Origin: Sphingobacteriales bacterium 44-15
Lineage (GTDB): Bacteria; Bacteroidota; Bacteroidia; Chitinophagales; Chitinophagaceae
Length of the DNA stretch: 64,000 bases
Direction of reading: 5' to 3'
NCBI GenBank assembly: GCA_001899685.1
Contig: MKWG01000007.1
Coordinates: 1-64,000 of the forward strand
Shown here piece after piece: positions 34,959 through 45,132 of this stretch; the stretch's first letter is position 1, and the number at the start of each line of letters is the position of its first letter. The notes below the pieces were generated by a model. That model saw only the letters and a program-made list of their open reading frames with translations, was not told the origin of the DNA and did no database searches. The position numbers were made by a program, and so were the translations under genes.

Positions 34959-37679
34959 ATGCCTGTAAAGCTAAGTATCAGTTTTTTTGTTTATTTCTTT
35001 TTTAAGATTACAACAGCGTGGTCGCAAATTAGTGTGAGCCAGGCACTCTGTGATAACATGGTAAATCCAACAGGAGTTCATCAGCAATCTCTGTTCTTTT
35101 CCTGGGAAATGCAATCGGAACACAACGATCAGATTCAAACAGCATACCAGTTGGTTATTGGCTCTTCATTGAACCATGTAAAGTCAGGAAAGTTTGATGT
35201 ATATAATAGTGGAGTGGTCACAACAAGCCGGAGTATACAGGTTCCGTATACAGGCAACATGTTAAAACCAGCTCAAACCTATTTCTGGAAAGTTCGCGTG
35301 TGGGATAAGAATAATGTATCATCCGAATGGAGTAAGATACAGTTTTTTACTACAGGCATATTTTTCAGTGATAGCTGGCAGGGCGCGCAATGGATCGGAT
35401 ATGAAGATATACCCTATGCTATACGGGTAGTGCCATTTGTACATGGCAAAATGAAAGAAGCTGATCCCAAACGGGTGTTAAATGCACCTTTACCATTTTT
35501 CCGGAAAAATTTTTCGATCTCAAAAAAAATTGATAATGTTTTGCTCTTTATAAGTGGCTTGGGCCATTATAAAGCTTCTGTAAACGGACAAATTGTTGGG
35601 AATGCATTTTTGGCGCCTGGCTGGACGAACTATGACAGGACAGTTTTGTATAATACCTACGATATTACTGATCTTGTTTCGAAAGGGAAGAATACCATTG
35701 GGGTTTTACTCGGAAATGGATTTTATAATATATCGCAGGAGAGATATGTAAAAGCTACTGGCACTTTCGGAAAGCCTAAAACAATTGTGCTAATCAAGAT
35801 CAATTATTCTGATGGTACTACAGAATACGTTGTTTCTGACAATAGCTGGAAAGCGGCTCTTTCACCCATTACTTTCAGTAATATTTACGGCGGCGAGGAT
35901 TATGATGCACTCCTGGAACAACCGGGATGGAACATAAATGATTTTGATGACAGACAATGGAATCATGCTATTGTTGTACGTGCTCCCAGTGGAAAGCTTT
36001 TGCCGGAAAAGGACTATCCCGTGGCGATCTGCGATTCATTTTTAACAGGCAGGGTAAAAAAAGTAAATAACAGTACACTTGTATATGATTTTGGACAAAA
36101 TGTTTCCGGAGTTCCAAGAATTAAACTTAAAGGACGGGCAGGGCAACGGGTGAAAATAATTCCTTCTGAGTTAATACATGAGAATGGAACAGTAAACCAG
36201 GCAGACGGAGTTACACCCCATTATTATGTATATACATTAAAAGGCGGCGGTGAAGAAATTTGGCAACCCTCTTTTTCCTATTTTGCCGTAAGATATGTTC
36301 AGGTGGAGAATGCTACAAACGAACATCTGGATTCCCTCCCATTAGTTACTGACTTAACATTGCTTCACAACAGAAATAGCTCCCCGTCCAATGGCAGCTT
36401 CGCGTGTTCAAAAGATTTATTTAACAGCATTTACAGGCTTATTGGCTGGGCGATAAAAAGTAATTTACAAAGTTATATTACCGACAATCCTCAAAGGGAA
36501 AAGCTAAGCTGGCAGGGAGAACAGAATTTTATGCGGGTAGCGATTAACTATGATTATTGCGTCTACAATCTATACCGCAGTTTAACTCAGAATATGATAG
36601 ATGCGCAGCATGAAAATGGGTTGATGCCGGACATAGCACCCGAATATGTTCGGTTTCAGGGGGCATTTGTTGATTCGCCGGAATGGGGAACTACTGCAAT
36701 ACTGAACAGTTGGTTTTTGTATAAATATTATGGAGATACTTCAATAATCAGAACGACCTATAATATGATGACAAGGTATGCCTCCTACCTGGAGAAAAAA
36801 TCTGAAAATCACATACTTGAATATGGGCTGGGTGATTGGCTGGATATAGGAAAGGTTACACCAATGGGAATTACAGCTACGGCGTATTATTACCATGCTG
36901 TAGCATCGTTGTCTCAAATGGCATTGGTAATTGGAAAACCGGCGGACGCAGCCTATTATCATCATCTGTCGGAAAATATTAAACAGGCCTTCAATGAAAA
37001 ATATTTCAATGACTCCCTCAAGATTTATGCAACGGGGAGCCAGACCGCTATGGCTATGCCATTAAGTTTTGGAATGGCAGAAGACAAAGCAGGCGTGCTG
37101 AAAAGCCTCGTTGAACAGATTCAAAATACAGATTCGAACAGATTGACAGCCGGAGATGTTGGACACAGGTATTTGATCAAGGCTTTATTTGAGAATGACC
37201 GGGCTGATGTACTTTATAATATTACTAATCGTGACGATGCCCCGGGATATGGCTATTTATTAAAAAAAGGCGCAACATCTTTGCCCGAAACATGGGATGG
37301 AAAATACTCCCAAAATCAGTTGGCAATGGGGCATATACTGGAGTGGTTTTATGGAGGAATTTCAGGAATAACACAGGCTGAAAATTCAGTTGCTTTTAAT
37401 CATATTGTGATTCACCCGCAACCGGTTGGCGATATCAATTGGGCTAACTGCAGCTTTCATTCACCTTACGGATGGATTAAAAGCGATTGGGAGATTAAGG
37501 ATGAAGTATTTTCAAGCCGTATTGAAATACCGGTTAATACCAAAGCAACAGTAATACTTCCGGCTAAAGCAAATGCAGAGGTACGGATGAATGGAGAAAA
37601 GATCAAAAACGCAAGAAGGGAAAAGGATACGATCTCTTTACCCGTTCATTCAGGTAAATATACGATAAGCATAAAGTAG
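34959..37679 (+). CDS. Alpha-L-rhamnosidase, GH78, divergent
   Basis: A 906-residue secreted GH78-type protein with a signal sequence (about residues 1-23). The N-terminal domains share the family pattern (FSWEMQSEHNDQIQTAYQLVIGS, about residues 47-69). In the catalytic domain the acid region reads TDNPQREKLSWQGEQ (about residue 506-520), where Asn replaces the usual Cys of DCPHREK and Ser replaces Gly. The region of the second acid is GATSLPETWDG (about 772-782), with Glu kept. It is therefore probably active but of altered specificity. It starts 64 bases after the SusD gene, beyond a hairpin terminator, and is followed 9 bases later by a third GH78. Confidence 0.92.
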   Translation: MPVKLSISFFVYFFFKITTAWSQISVSQALCDNMVNPTGVHQQSLFFSWEMQSEHNDQIQTAYQLVIGSSLNHVKSGKFDVYNSGVVTTSRSIQVPYTGNMLKPAQTYFWKVRVWDKNNVSSEWSKIQFFTTGIFFSDSWQGAQWIGYEDIPYAIRVVPFVHGKMKEADPKRVLNAPLPFFRKNFSISKKIDNVLLFISGLGHYKASVNGQIVGNAFLAPGWTNYDRTVLYNTYDITDLVSKGKNTIGVLLGNGFYNISQERYVKATGTFGKPKTIVLIKINYSDGTTEYVVSDNSWKAALSPITFSNIYGGEDYDALLEQPGWNINDFDDRQWNHAIVVRAPSGKLLPEKDYPVAICDSFLTGRVKKVNNSTLVYDFGQNVSGVPRIKLKGRAGQRVKIIPSELIHENGTVNQADGVTPHYYVYTLKGGGEEIWQPSFSYFAVRYVQVENATNEHLDSLPLVTDLTLLHNRNSSPSNGSFACSKDLFNSIYRLIGWAIKSNLQSYITDNPQREKLSWQGEQNFMRVAINYDYCVYNLYRSLTQNMIDAQHENGLMPDIAPEYVRFQGAFVDSPEWGTTAILNSWFLYKYYGDTSIIRTTYNMMTRYASYLEKKSENHILEYGLGDWLDIGKVTPMGITATAYYYHAVASLSQMALVIGKPADAAYYHHLSENIKQAFNEKYFNDSLKIYATGSQTAMAMPLSFGMAEDKAGVLKSLVEQIQNTDSNRLTAGDVGHRYLIKALFENDRADVLYNITNRDDAPGYGYLLKKGATSLPETWDGKYSQNQLAMGHILEWFYGGISGITQAENSVAFNHIVIHPQPVGDINWANCSFHSPYGWIKSDWEIKDEVFSSRIEIPVNTKATVILPAKANAEVRMNGEKIKNARREKDTISLPVHSGKYTISIK

Positions 37680-37688
37680 TCTTTCAGA

Positions 37689-40556
37689 ATGTCAATAGAC
37701 CACCAGAAAAAATATCTTTTTTTCGCACACCAGTGTAAAGCCGCGCACAGGATAGTATCTACCCCCAAAGTACGATCCCTTTGGGTATTGATTATTTTTT
37801 ATATTTTACCCGTTGCATTTAAAAATACTTTTCAACAGATTTCACTCAGAGTCAATAATCTTAAGTGTGAGTATTTAACTAATCCTTTAGGGATTGATGA
37901 ACCCAAGCCAGGTTTTAGCTGGCAGATGATAGCTACAGATACAAACGATCGCGGGCAAATTCAAACAGCATGGCAAATCCAGGTGGCGTCAACGACTGGA
38001 CTGCTTAATACAGGCAAGCCCGACATCTGGAACAGCGGAAAAATAATAAGTGCCGGTTGCAATAATATCATCTACAACGGGACTGCCCTTCGATCGGATA
38101 AAAAATATTACTGGCGGGTAAAGGTTTGGGATAAGCATAACCTCCCTTCTGACTGGAGCGATATTGCTTACTGGAGAACTGGTCTGTTACTTCCCGCAGA
38201 CTGGAAGGGTAAATGGATAAAGGACAGTAAACCATTGCCTGGTGCAGATAGCATGCTGTACGGTAATATTCCGGCTCCCCTTTTCAGGAAACAATTCCCT
38301 GTTCACAAAAAAATCAAGGCTGCTGTATTGTATGTGGGTGGATTGGGCTATTTTGAAGCGTACATCAATGGAAAACGTGTAACCAATGCAATGCTTGAGC
38401 CCGGGCAGACGGATTATTCCAAAAGGATTTTTTACAGCACTTATGATGTTGCTTCAGTTTTAGAGCAAAAGGATAACTGTATAGGGATAATGTGCGGTAA
38501 TGGTTGGTATAACTCTCTGCCTTTGCGCATGTGGGGAAGGCTTGATCTAAGGAAAGCTTTAACTACAGGACAGCCTGCTTTTATTGTACAGTTAAATATT
38601 GAGTTTGAGGATGGAAGCATGGCATCTGTATTTTCAGATGATAGCTGGGCCGTAGCAGACGGCCCAGTAATACGTAATAATGTATATTTAGGAGAGTATT
38701 ATGATAACCGTAGAGCGATTCCTGGATGGAACACAACTTTCTTTAACGATAGTGCCTGGAGAACAGCAATTGTTACCCTCCCTCCGGCAGAGCGGTTGCA
38801 ATCACAACTTCAACCTCCTGTTATAATTAAGGATACGCTTACCCCTATAAGCTTTCACAGATCCGGAGATAAGCAGATTGTGGATTTTGGACGAAATTTC
38901 GGAGGTGTAATACGCCTGAAAGTTAAAACAACGGAAGGTAGAATTATCCGGATACGATATGGTGAGTTGCTTTATCCGGATGGCAGTCTAAATGTAATGA
39001 CCAGCACGGCAGGACAGATCAAAAAACAAGGAATAGGTGGACCCGGCGCGCCGGATACAGCCTATCAGCAGGATGTTTTTATAACTGCCGGGGCAGGGAT
39101 AGAGGTATTCCAGCCAAGGTTTACCTATCATGGTTTCCGGTATGCAGAAATAAGCGGTTGCTCCACCACCCTGGGAAAAGAAAATATAGAAGGTTTGGTG
39201 ATGCATGCCGATGTGCCGGATGCAGGTAGCTTTACTTGCTCCGACACATTGATCAATGCTATTCAGCAGGTTTGCCGGAATACCTTTTTAAGTAACCTGT
39301 TTGGGGTTCAGTCAGATTGCCCCCATCGTGAAAAATTTGGGTATGGCGGAGATATTTTGGCAACTTGCGAAGCGCTTATTAATAATTTTGACATGAGCCG
39401 GTTTTATGGAAAAACCGTTGTCGATTTTGCCGATGCAGCACGGCCAGATGGGGGATTGACCGAAACGGCTCCATTTGTAGGAATAGCTGATCAGGGACTG
39501 GGAAAGCATAACGCAGGGCCGATAGAATGGGGAACGGTTCATCCGGAGCTCCTGTATCGCCTGTATCAGTATTACGGCAATAAAGGGCTAGTTGAGGCCC
39601 AATATCCTATAGCACAAAAATGGCTGTCTTTCTTAAAGGAGCAAGCCAAAGATCATATTATTGATAAAACCATCGGGGATCATGAGAGCATTGACAAAAA
39701 GGACCTATCAGTAAGCGGCACATCTTTTTATTATTACAACGTGAATTTGCTGGCATATATGGCAGGTGTACTCGGAAAAAAGGAGGACGTGGCCGAATAC
39801 CATCTTCTTGCACAAAAAATAAAAAATGCTTTTAAAGAAAGATTTGTTGATACCACGTCAGGAAAGGTAGGTTTTGCAACACAAGCTACCCAATCTTATG
39901 CCCTGTATTTTAAATTGCTGCCCCGAACGCTTGCGAATAAGGCATTGGAAGTTTTGGAACAGGAAATTAAAGTCAGGCATAAAGGACATATTGCTACGGG
40001 TATGTTTGGCACCAAGTTCATAACAGAAATGCTCAGTCGCTATAATAAAGCAGACCTGGCATATGAGGTGGTCGCTAAATCCGGTTTCCCCGGATGGGAA
40101 CACATGCTGGGAAACGGGGCAACGACTATCTGGGAACACTGGCAATTTAGCGACGATACTTTTTCCCATAATCACCCAATGTTTGGCGTAGTCAGCGAAT
40201 GGTTTTTCAGGCATTTGGCAGGAATACGCCCGGCGGACGATGCTGTAGGGTTCAATAAGATCATTATTCATCCTAAACTGGCAAAACTCACTTTCGCCAG
40301 AGCTGATTATATATCTGTTTTAGGAAAAGTATCCAGCGACTGGAAAATCAGGAATGGTCAGTTTTATCTTAACGTAACAATACCCGTAAATGCAAAAGCA
40401 GATCTGTTTATACCGGTTAGAAGTATTCGTGATATTACAGAAAGCGGACGGCGGTTGTCTGAAGTAAAGGGAATAACAATGATTAAAGCCGGAGGAGATG
40501 TAGTGCAACTGAAAATAGGATCGGGGCGCTATTATTTTGTTGCAGCACTGCAATAA
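37689..40556 (+). CDS. Alpha-L-rhamnosidase, GH78
   Basis: A 955-residue GH78-type protein. The N-terminus is longer than usual, with a hydrophobic segment at about residues 30-45 that may be a signal anchor; an internal start is possible but none is clearly better. N-terminal domains begin ISLRVNNLKCEYLTNPLGID (about 50-69). The catalytic domain carries SDCPHREKFGYGGD (about 542-555), the second canonical GH78 form, and GATTIWEHWQF (about 810-820) with the base Glu. With the two other GH78 proteins, it suggests a substrate with several differently linked rhamnose residues. Confidence 0.93.
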   Translation: MSIDHQKKYLFFAHQCKAAHRIVSTPKVRSLWVLIIFYILPVAFKNTFQQISLRVNNLKCEYLTNPLGIDEPKPGFSWQMIATDTNDRGQIQTAWQIQVASTTGLLNTGKPDIWNSGKIISAGCNNIIYNGTALRSDKKYYWRVKVWDKHNLPSDWSDIAYWRTGLLLPADWKGKWIKDSKPLPGADSMLYGNIPAPLFRKQFPVHKKIKAAVLYVGGLGYFEAYINGKRVTNAMLEPGQTDYSKRIFYSTYDVASVLEQKDNCIGIMCGNGWYNSLPLRMWGRLDLRKALTTGQPAFIVQLNIEFEDGSMASVFSDDSWAVADGPVIRNNVYLGEYYDNRRAIPGWNTTFFNDSAWRTAIVTLPPAERLQSQLQPPVIIKDTLTPISFHRSGDKQIVDFGRNFGGVIRLKVKTTEGRIIRIRYGELLYPDGSLNVMTSTAGQIKKQGIGGPGAPDTAYQQDVFITAGAGIEVFQPRFTYHGFRYAEISGCSTTLGKENIEGLVMHADVPDAGSFTCSDTLINAIQQVCRNTFLSNLFGVQSDCPHREKFGYGGDILATCEALINNFDMSRFYGKTVVDFADAARPDGGLTETAPFVGIADQGLGKHNAGPIEWGTVHPELLYRLYQYYGNKGLVEAQYPIAQKWLSFLKEQAKDHIIDKTIGDHESIDKKDLSVSGTSFYYYNVNLLAYMAGVLGKKEDVAEYHLLAQKIKNAFKERFVDTTSGKVGFATQATQSYALYFKLLPRTLANKALEVLEQEIKVRHKGHIATGMFGTKFITEMLSRYNKADLAYEVVAKSGFPGWEHMLGNGATTIWEHWQFSDDTFSHNHPMFGVVSEWFFRHLAGIRPADDAVGFNKIIIHPKLAKLTFARADYISVLGKVSSDWKIRNGQFYLNVTIPVNAKADLFIPVRSIRDITESGRRLSEVKGITMIKAGGDVVQLKIGSGRYYFVAALQ

Positions 40557-40662
40557 AGTAATCCAATCCTGAAAAGAATAAGGAAAATGACTTACAATCA
40601 GCGGGGGAAAATGGTATCGTATACATTGACTAATAAAAATTTTTATAACTAACCTTTACACA

Positions 40663-41409
40663 ATGCGAGGACTTAAAAATAAAATTGTTGTAATTACCGG
40701 AGGGCTTGGTGATCTGGGTTACGCAACTGCCATCCGCCTGAAGGAGGAAGGCTGTACAGTAGTATTGCTCGATCTTCAACCCGATACTGGTAATAAAGCT
40801 ACGGCGATCGGCGCCAGGTTTCTGCAGGCTGATATTAGTGATGAAGATGCTGTAGCATCCATATCCGCTTCTATAGAGAAGGAAGTCGGCCCGGTACATA
40901 TCCTGGTGAATACAGCGGCATATTTCATTTTTAAAGGTATCGAAGCCACTGCCGAAGAGTGGCAGAAGATCAATGCCGTAAATATTGGCGGCACTTCATT
41001 AATGGCAAAATATATGGTACTCCAAATGAAAAAGAATGGCGGAGGAAGTATTATCAATTTTTCATCGGTCAGCGGTTTTGTAGGGCAGGCAAATTTTGCC
41101 ACCTATAATGCTACCAAATTTGCAATCAGGGGATTGACCAAATGTTGGGCACAGGACTTGGCCCCCTTTAACATAAGAGTGAACACCCTTTGTCCCGGTT
41201 ATATTTACACGAAGGCATTTGTGGACTCCTGTAATAAGCTGGAGCTGGATATTGAAGAGGAAAATAAAAGAGCTTCGGCTATGCATTTACTTAACCGGCA
41301 GGGCAGACCGGAAGAAGTAGCGGCAGCCGCTGCTTTTTTGGCAAGCGATGACGCTTCATTTATTACAGGGAGTGATTTACTTGTTGACGGAGGATATCTC
41401 GCAAAATAA
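40663..41409 (+). CDS. SDR family NAD(P)-dependent oxidoreductase
   Basis: A 248-residue classical short-chain dehydrogenase. It has the nucleotide-binding TGGLGDLG (residues 12-19), NTAA at about 83-86 in place of the usual NNAG, a catalytic Ser near residue 136, and Tyr148/Lys152 in YNATK. It ends with the typical ITGSDLLVDGGY. In the context of the rhamnoside locus it may oxidise L-rhamnose at C1 or a downstream keto-deoxy acid, but sequence alone does not fix the substrate. It opens a string of catabolic genes after the three rhamnosidases, 20 bases before the cyclase-like gene. Confidence 0.92.
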   Translation: MRGLKNKIVVITGGLGDLGYATAIRLKEEGCTVVLLDLQPDTGNKATAIGARFLQADISDEDAVASISASIEKEVGPVHILVNTAAYFIFKGIEATAEEWQKINAVNIGGTSLMAKYMVLQMKKNGGGSIINFSSVSGFVGQANFATYNATKFAIRGLTKCWAQDLAPFNIRVNTLCPGYIYTKAFVDSCNKLELDIEEENKRASAMHLLNRQGRPEEVAAAAAFLASDDASFITGSDLLVDGGYLAK

Positions 41410-41429
41410 TATAAACTCAAACTTGTTTT

Positions 41430-42053
41430 ATGAAATTGATAGACCTGTCGCATCCGCTCATTCATGGTCAGCAAACTTTTCCCAGCGATCCCAAGCTGAG
41501 TATTGTCCCACACGGAAATACGAAAACTCTCCGATACAATATTTCACAGATTGTGATAGGTTCGCATCAGGGTACACACCTCGATGCAATGTATCATTTT
41601 CTGGATGATGGCAAGACGCTTGATCAGATGCCGCTGGAATGGTTTTACGGAACTACACACCTGCTGCGCATCCCCAAAAAAGCAAATGAAGAAATTACAA
41701 CGGAGGATTTTCTTCCTTATGAAGACCTGCTTACACCCGAAGCCAAAATTATTTTTGAAACAGGCTGGCACAAACATTTTGGCAAAGATTATTTCTTCAG
41801 CGATTTTCCTTCGCTGACACAAGAAGCCGCCAGGTTTTTGGTCGGTAAAAAAATACGCCTGCTGGGAATGGATATGCCAACTCCCGGCAAAGACTGGTTT
41901 GAATTGCACCACATATTGCTGCCTGCAGAAATAGTGATTGTTGAAACGCTGGCTAACCTTGACAAGGCACCCGATACATTTACGTTCATGGGATTCCCGC
42001 TGAATTTTAAAGGGCGCGACGGATCTCCTGTCAGGGCAGTAGCGCTGGTATAA
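41430..42053 (+). CDS. Cyclase family metal-dependent hydrolase
   Basis: A 207-residue member of the cyclase (kynurenine formamidase/isatin hydrolase-like) family. It has the metal-binding motif HQGTHLDAMYH at residues 46-56 (HxGTHxDxxxH), so a divalent metal site is complete. Known members hydrolyse cyclic amides, lactams or lactones. Next to a sugar dehydrogenase it could be a sugar-lactone hydrolase (a lactonase step after rhamnose oxidation), but this is inference only. It sits 20 bases after the SDR gene and 24 bases before the zinc alcohol dehydrogenase gene. Confidence 0.88.
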   Translation: MKLIDLSHPLIHGQQTFPSDPKLSIVPHGNTKTLRYNISQIVIGSHQGTHLDAMYHFLDDGKTLDQMPLEWFYGTTHLLRIPKKANEEITTEDFLPYEDLLTPEAKIIFETGWHKHFGKDYFFSDFPSLTQEAARFLVGKKIRLLGMDMPTPGKDWFELHHILLPAEIVIVETLANLDKAPDTFTFMGFPLNFKGRDGSPVRAVALV

Positions 42054-42077
42054 AAGAAAAATAAATATAATTTAAAG

Positions 42078-43100
42078 ATGAAGGCGTTATTTTATCCGGC
42101 ATATGATCAGCTCACAATAGAAGAACTGCCCGTCCCTGCATATGCAGATAATGAAGTACTGGTAAAAGTGGCAGCCTGCGGGATTTGCGGCAGCGAACTG
42201 GAGACATTTAAAACGAGGAGCCGGAGGCGTATCCCTCCACTCATTATGGGACATGAATTTTGCGGTACCATCCTGGAGAAAGGTAAAAAAGTAGCCGGTT
42301 GGGAAAATGGCGAGCGTGTAATAAGTAACTCAGTTGTATCATGCGGGCATTGCGAAAACTGCATTTCAGGCAAATCTAACCTGTGCAGCAACCGCCAGAT
42401 ATTTGGGATGCACAGGAACGGAGCATTTGGCATGTATGTAAATGTTCCTGCCTCATCGCTTATTAAAATGCCTGCAACTGCAAAACCAAATGAAGTATGC
42501 CTTTCGGAGCCTTTGGCCAATGGCATTCACATGGTAAATCTCACCAGGCATATTCCTATAAAAAATGTTCTGGTAATTGGTGCAGGTCCTATCGGACTAA
42601 TGGCACAACAGGCTTTCAAGGTATTGCGACATGCCAACATTATTGTTTCAGACTTAAAAGATGAAAGATTGAACATAGCAAAGAAGCTTGGTGCTTCAGG
42701 TATCATTAACCCGTCAAGAAATAATGGAGATATCTCTGGAAACTATCTGAAACATGGACACTTTGATGTTGTGGTAGATGCTGTAGGTTCGGCCGAAACA
42801 AATAAAACAGGACTCAAAGTTGTACGCCCCGGCGGCGTATTGCTGGCCATAGGTTTATATAAAAACAATAATTCATTATACAGCTATGATATTGTATTGT
42901 CCGAAAAGACAGTGATGGGAAGTTATGCAGCTACACAACAGGAAATTGAAGAAGCTGCCCTTCTTATCGTATCAGGAAAAGTAGATGTAAGCTCATGGGT
43001 AAACTATTACGACATAGATGAAGGAACCCAAGCCTTTTACAACATGATGGAAGCGAGGGGAAACCACATTAAATCAGTAATTATATTTGAACATGAATAA
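42078..43100 (+). CDS. Zinc-dependent medium-chain alcohol/polyol dehydrogenase
   Basis: A 340-residue MDR-family dehydrogenase. The catalytic zinc ligands appear as CGICGSE and GHEFCG (about residues 35-58), the structural zinc cysteines as CGHCENCISGKSNLC (about 91-105), and the Rossmann loop as VIGAGPIGL (about 167-175). It resembles polyol and galactitol-1-phosphate dehydrogenases. Within the locus it is probably an oxidation step on the released sugar or on a sugar acid. Its stop overlaps the next start by 8 bases (43093-43100). Confidence 0.9.
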   Translation: MKALFYPAYDQLTIEELPVPAYADNEVLVKVAACGICGSELETFKTRSRRRIPPLIMGHEFCGTILEKGKKVAGWENGERVISNSVVSCGHCENCISGKSNLCSNRQIFGMHRNGAFGMYVNVPASSLIKMPATAKPNEVCLSEPLANGIHMVNLTRHIPIKNVLVIGAGPIGLMAQQAFKVLRHANIIVSDLKDERLNIAKKLGASGIINPSRNNGDISGNYLKHGHFDVVVDAVGSAETNKTGLKVVRPGGVLLAIGLYKNNNSLYSYDIVLSEKTVMGSYAATQQEIEEAALLIVSGKVDVSSWVNYYDIDEGTQAFYNMMEARGNHIKSVIIFEHE

Positions 43101-44040
43101 AGTTTTGATAACAGATTACGGGTTTCAAAATATAGACCAGGAGTATAAAATCTTACAATCGGCCGGTTATAGCGTGGAAACAGCACAATGCCGTACTGCA
43201 GAAGAAGTCATTGAAAAAGCTAGGGATGCAGAAGGTCTGCTGGTGCAATGGGCGCCAGTAACTGCAAAAGTTATTAAGCAATTGAATAACTGCAGAGCAA
43301 TTGTTAGATATGGGATCGGCGTAGATAACGTTGATTTGAAAGCCGCAAAGGAAAAAGGTATCAAAGTATTTAATGTTCCCGATTACTGTATTGCAGAAGT
43401 CGCAGACCATACGGTATCGCTTGCTTTAGCCCTTGCCCGCCAGCTTACACTTACGAATAATCGCATTCATGAAAATGTCTGGAAGATTACCCCCCCGAAT
43501 GAGATGCCAGCGTTCAGGGATATGATATTTGCCAGCATAGGTTATGGCAGAATTGCAGATAATGTACTAAAGCGTGCAGTTGTATTCGGGTTCAGCCCCG
43601 CTGCTTATGATCCTTACGTAGATCCGGGAAAGCTACAGGCAGATGGCGTACGGCAGCTGAGCTTTAATGAAATAATTAACCAGGCTGACATCATATCGCT
43701 GCATCTGCCCTTAACAACAGATACACATCACCTGATGAATAAAGATGTGCTTGAAAAAATGAAAAAAAACGCCATTCTGGTAAATACATCACGCGGCGGG
43801 CTTATTGATACCGTAGCGCTTGCAAAAGTATTGGCAACAGGAAAGCTATATGCCGGTATTGATGTTTTTGAAGAAGAACCATTGCCGCTGGAACATCCGC
43901 TCCGCCGGTGCAATAACGCAATCCTTACCTCTCATACTGCATGGTACAGCGAAAGAAGTGTACCTACATTGCAAAGAATGGCTGCGGAACAACTGGCAGG
44001 CGCGCTGAAAGGTAATGTGATAAAAAACAGGCTTGTGTAG
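43093..44040 (+). CDS. D-2-hydroxyacid dehydrogenase (CtBP/phosphoglycerate dehydrogenase-like)
   Basis: A 315-residue NAD-dependent 2-hydroxyacid dehydrogenase. I chose the ATG at 43093, which overlaps the preceding stop; a TTG six bases upstream is less likely. It has the RYGIGVDNVD substrate segment (about residues 72-81), the nucleotide loop GYGRIADNV in which Ala replaces the last Gly of GxGxxG, NTSRGGLID, and the catalytic His in TSHTAWYSERS (about residue 283). It would reduce or oxidise a 2-keto/2-hydroxy acid produced from the sugar. Part of the same tightly packed cassette. Confidence 0.9.
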   Translation: MNKVLITDYGFQNIDQEYKILQSAGYSVETAQCRTAEEVIEKARDAEGLLVQWAPVTAKVIKQLNNCRAIVRYGIGVDNVDLKAAKEKGIKVFNVPDYCIAEVADHTVSLALALARQLTLTNNRIHENVWKITPPNEMPAFRDMIFASIGYGRIADNVLKRAVVFGFSPAAYDPYVDPGKLQADGVRQLSFNEIINQADIISLHLPLTTDTHHLMNKDVLEKMKKNAILVNTSRGGLIDTVALAKVLATGKLYAGIDVFEEEPLPLEHPLRRCNNAILTSHTAWYSERSVPTLQRMAAEQLAGALKGNVIKNRLV

Positions 44041-44071
44041 GTTTACCTGTTGTCATAAAACAACTAATTAT

Positions 44072-45070
44072 ATGTTCATTATTGAAACGTATCAGCTTGC
44101 CATTCTCTTTTCGGTTATTACAATGATTTGCTGGGGATCATGGCCTAATACACAAAAATTAGTAGCCCGCAATTGGCGCTTTGAATTATTTTACTGGGAT
44201 TATGTTTTGGGGATATTATTGATTACAGTCTTATTGGCTGTTACACTGGGTAGCAACGGAAGCTCCGGAGTGCCGTTTCGGGAAGACATAACCGGCGCCG
44301 GCAGGGCCGGGTTATTTTCTGCATTCCTGGGCGGCGTTATTTTTAATGCTGCCAATATTTTATTTGTTGCAGCTATTGCCATTGCAGGTATGTCTGTAGC
44401 ATTTCCTGTAGGTGCGGGAATTGGCCTGGTACTTGGCGTAGTTACAAATTATATTGCGGTGCCTTCGGGTAATGCTATATTCCTTCTTGCAGGAGTGGCA
44501 TTAATTGTCATGGCCATTATTATTTCTTCGACTGCTTATAAGCGGCTATCTGCAGTTAAGAACGAAGTTTCAACAAAGGGTGTAATATTATCTGCCGCGG
44601 CAGGTATACTTTTCGGTTTTTTTTACCGCTTTATTGCAAAGTCCATGTATACTGATTTTTCATTGCCTGAACCAGGCAGGATGGGTCCTTACAGCGCTAC
44701 GGTATTATTTGGCACAGGGGTATTATTAAGCAATTTTGTATTCAATACTTTTTTAATGAAGAGGCCGCTGGAAGGGACACCGGTTTCTTTTGGCGATTAT
44801 TTCAAAGGCAGTTGGAAGGATCATGCAATGGGTATGCTGGGTGGTATTATATGGGGAGCAGGATTAGTGTTTAGCATTTTATCTGCCGGAAAAACAGGGT
44901 TTGCCATTTCTTTCGGATTAGGGCAGGGCAATGCATTGATTGCAGCAATATGGGGAGTATTTATATGGAAAGAGTTTAAACAAGCGCCACCGGGCACAAC
45001 AAGACTTCTATACCTGATGTTTGCGTGTTACATTGCAGGGCTTCTTTGCATCATGTATGCAAAAAGTTAA
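44072..45070 (+). CDS. DMT-superfamily sugar permease (RhaT/GRP-like)
   Basis: A 332-residue inner-membrane protein with about ten hydrophobic helices. I chose the ATG at 44072 (MFIIETY), since the 13 residues from an upstream start look like run-on sequence. The opening MICWGSWPNTQKL resembles glucose/ribose permeases and L-rhamnose/H+ symporters, and the AFPVGAGIGLVLGVV segment (about residues 110-124) fits the same superfamily. In this locus it is the likely importer of free rhamnose or an oxidised product across the inner membrane. The assignment to RhaT itself is not certain. Confidence 0.82.
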   Translation: MFIIETYQLAILFSVITMICWGSWPNTQKLVARNWRFELFYWDYVLGILLITVLLAVTLGSNGSSGVPFREDITGAGRAGLFSAFLGGVIFNAANILFVAAIAIAGMSVAFPVGAGIGLVLGVVTNYIAVPSGNAIFLLAGVALIVMAIIISSTAYKRLSAVKNEVSTKGVILSAAAGILFGFFYRFIAKSMYTDFSLPEPGRMGPYSATVLFGTGVLLSNFVFNTFLMKRPLEGTPVSFGDYFKGSWKDHAMGMLGGIIWGAGLVFSILSAGKTGFAISFGLGQGNALIAAIWGVFIWKEFKQAPPGTTRLLYLMFACYIAGLLCIMYAKS

Positions 45071-45132
45071 AGTAATATTGCAGGATATTTAAAAATTATG
45101 TTTATTTATCTTACAATTGAAACACGATTGTT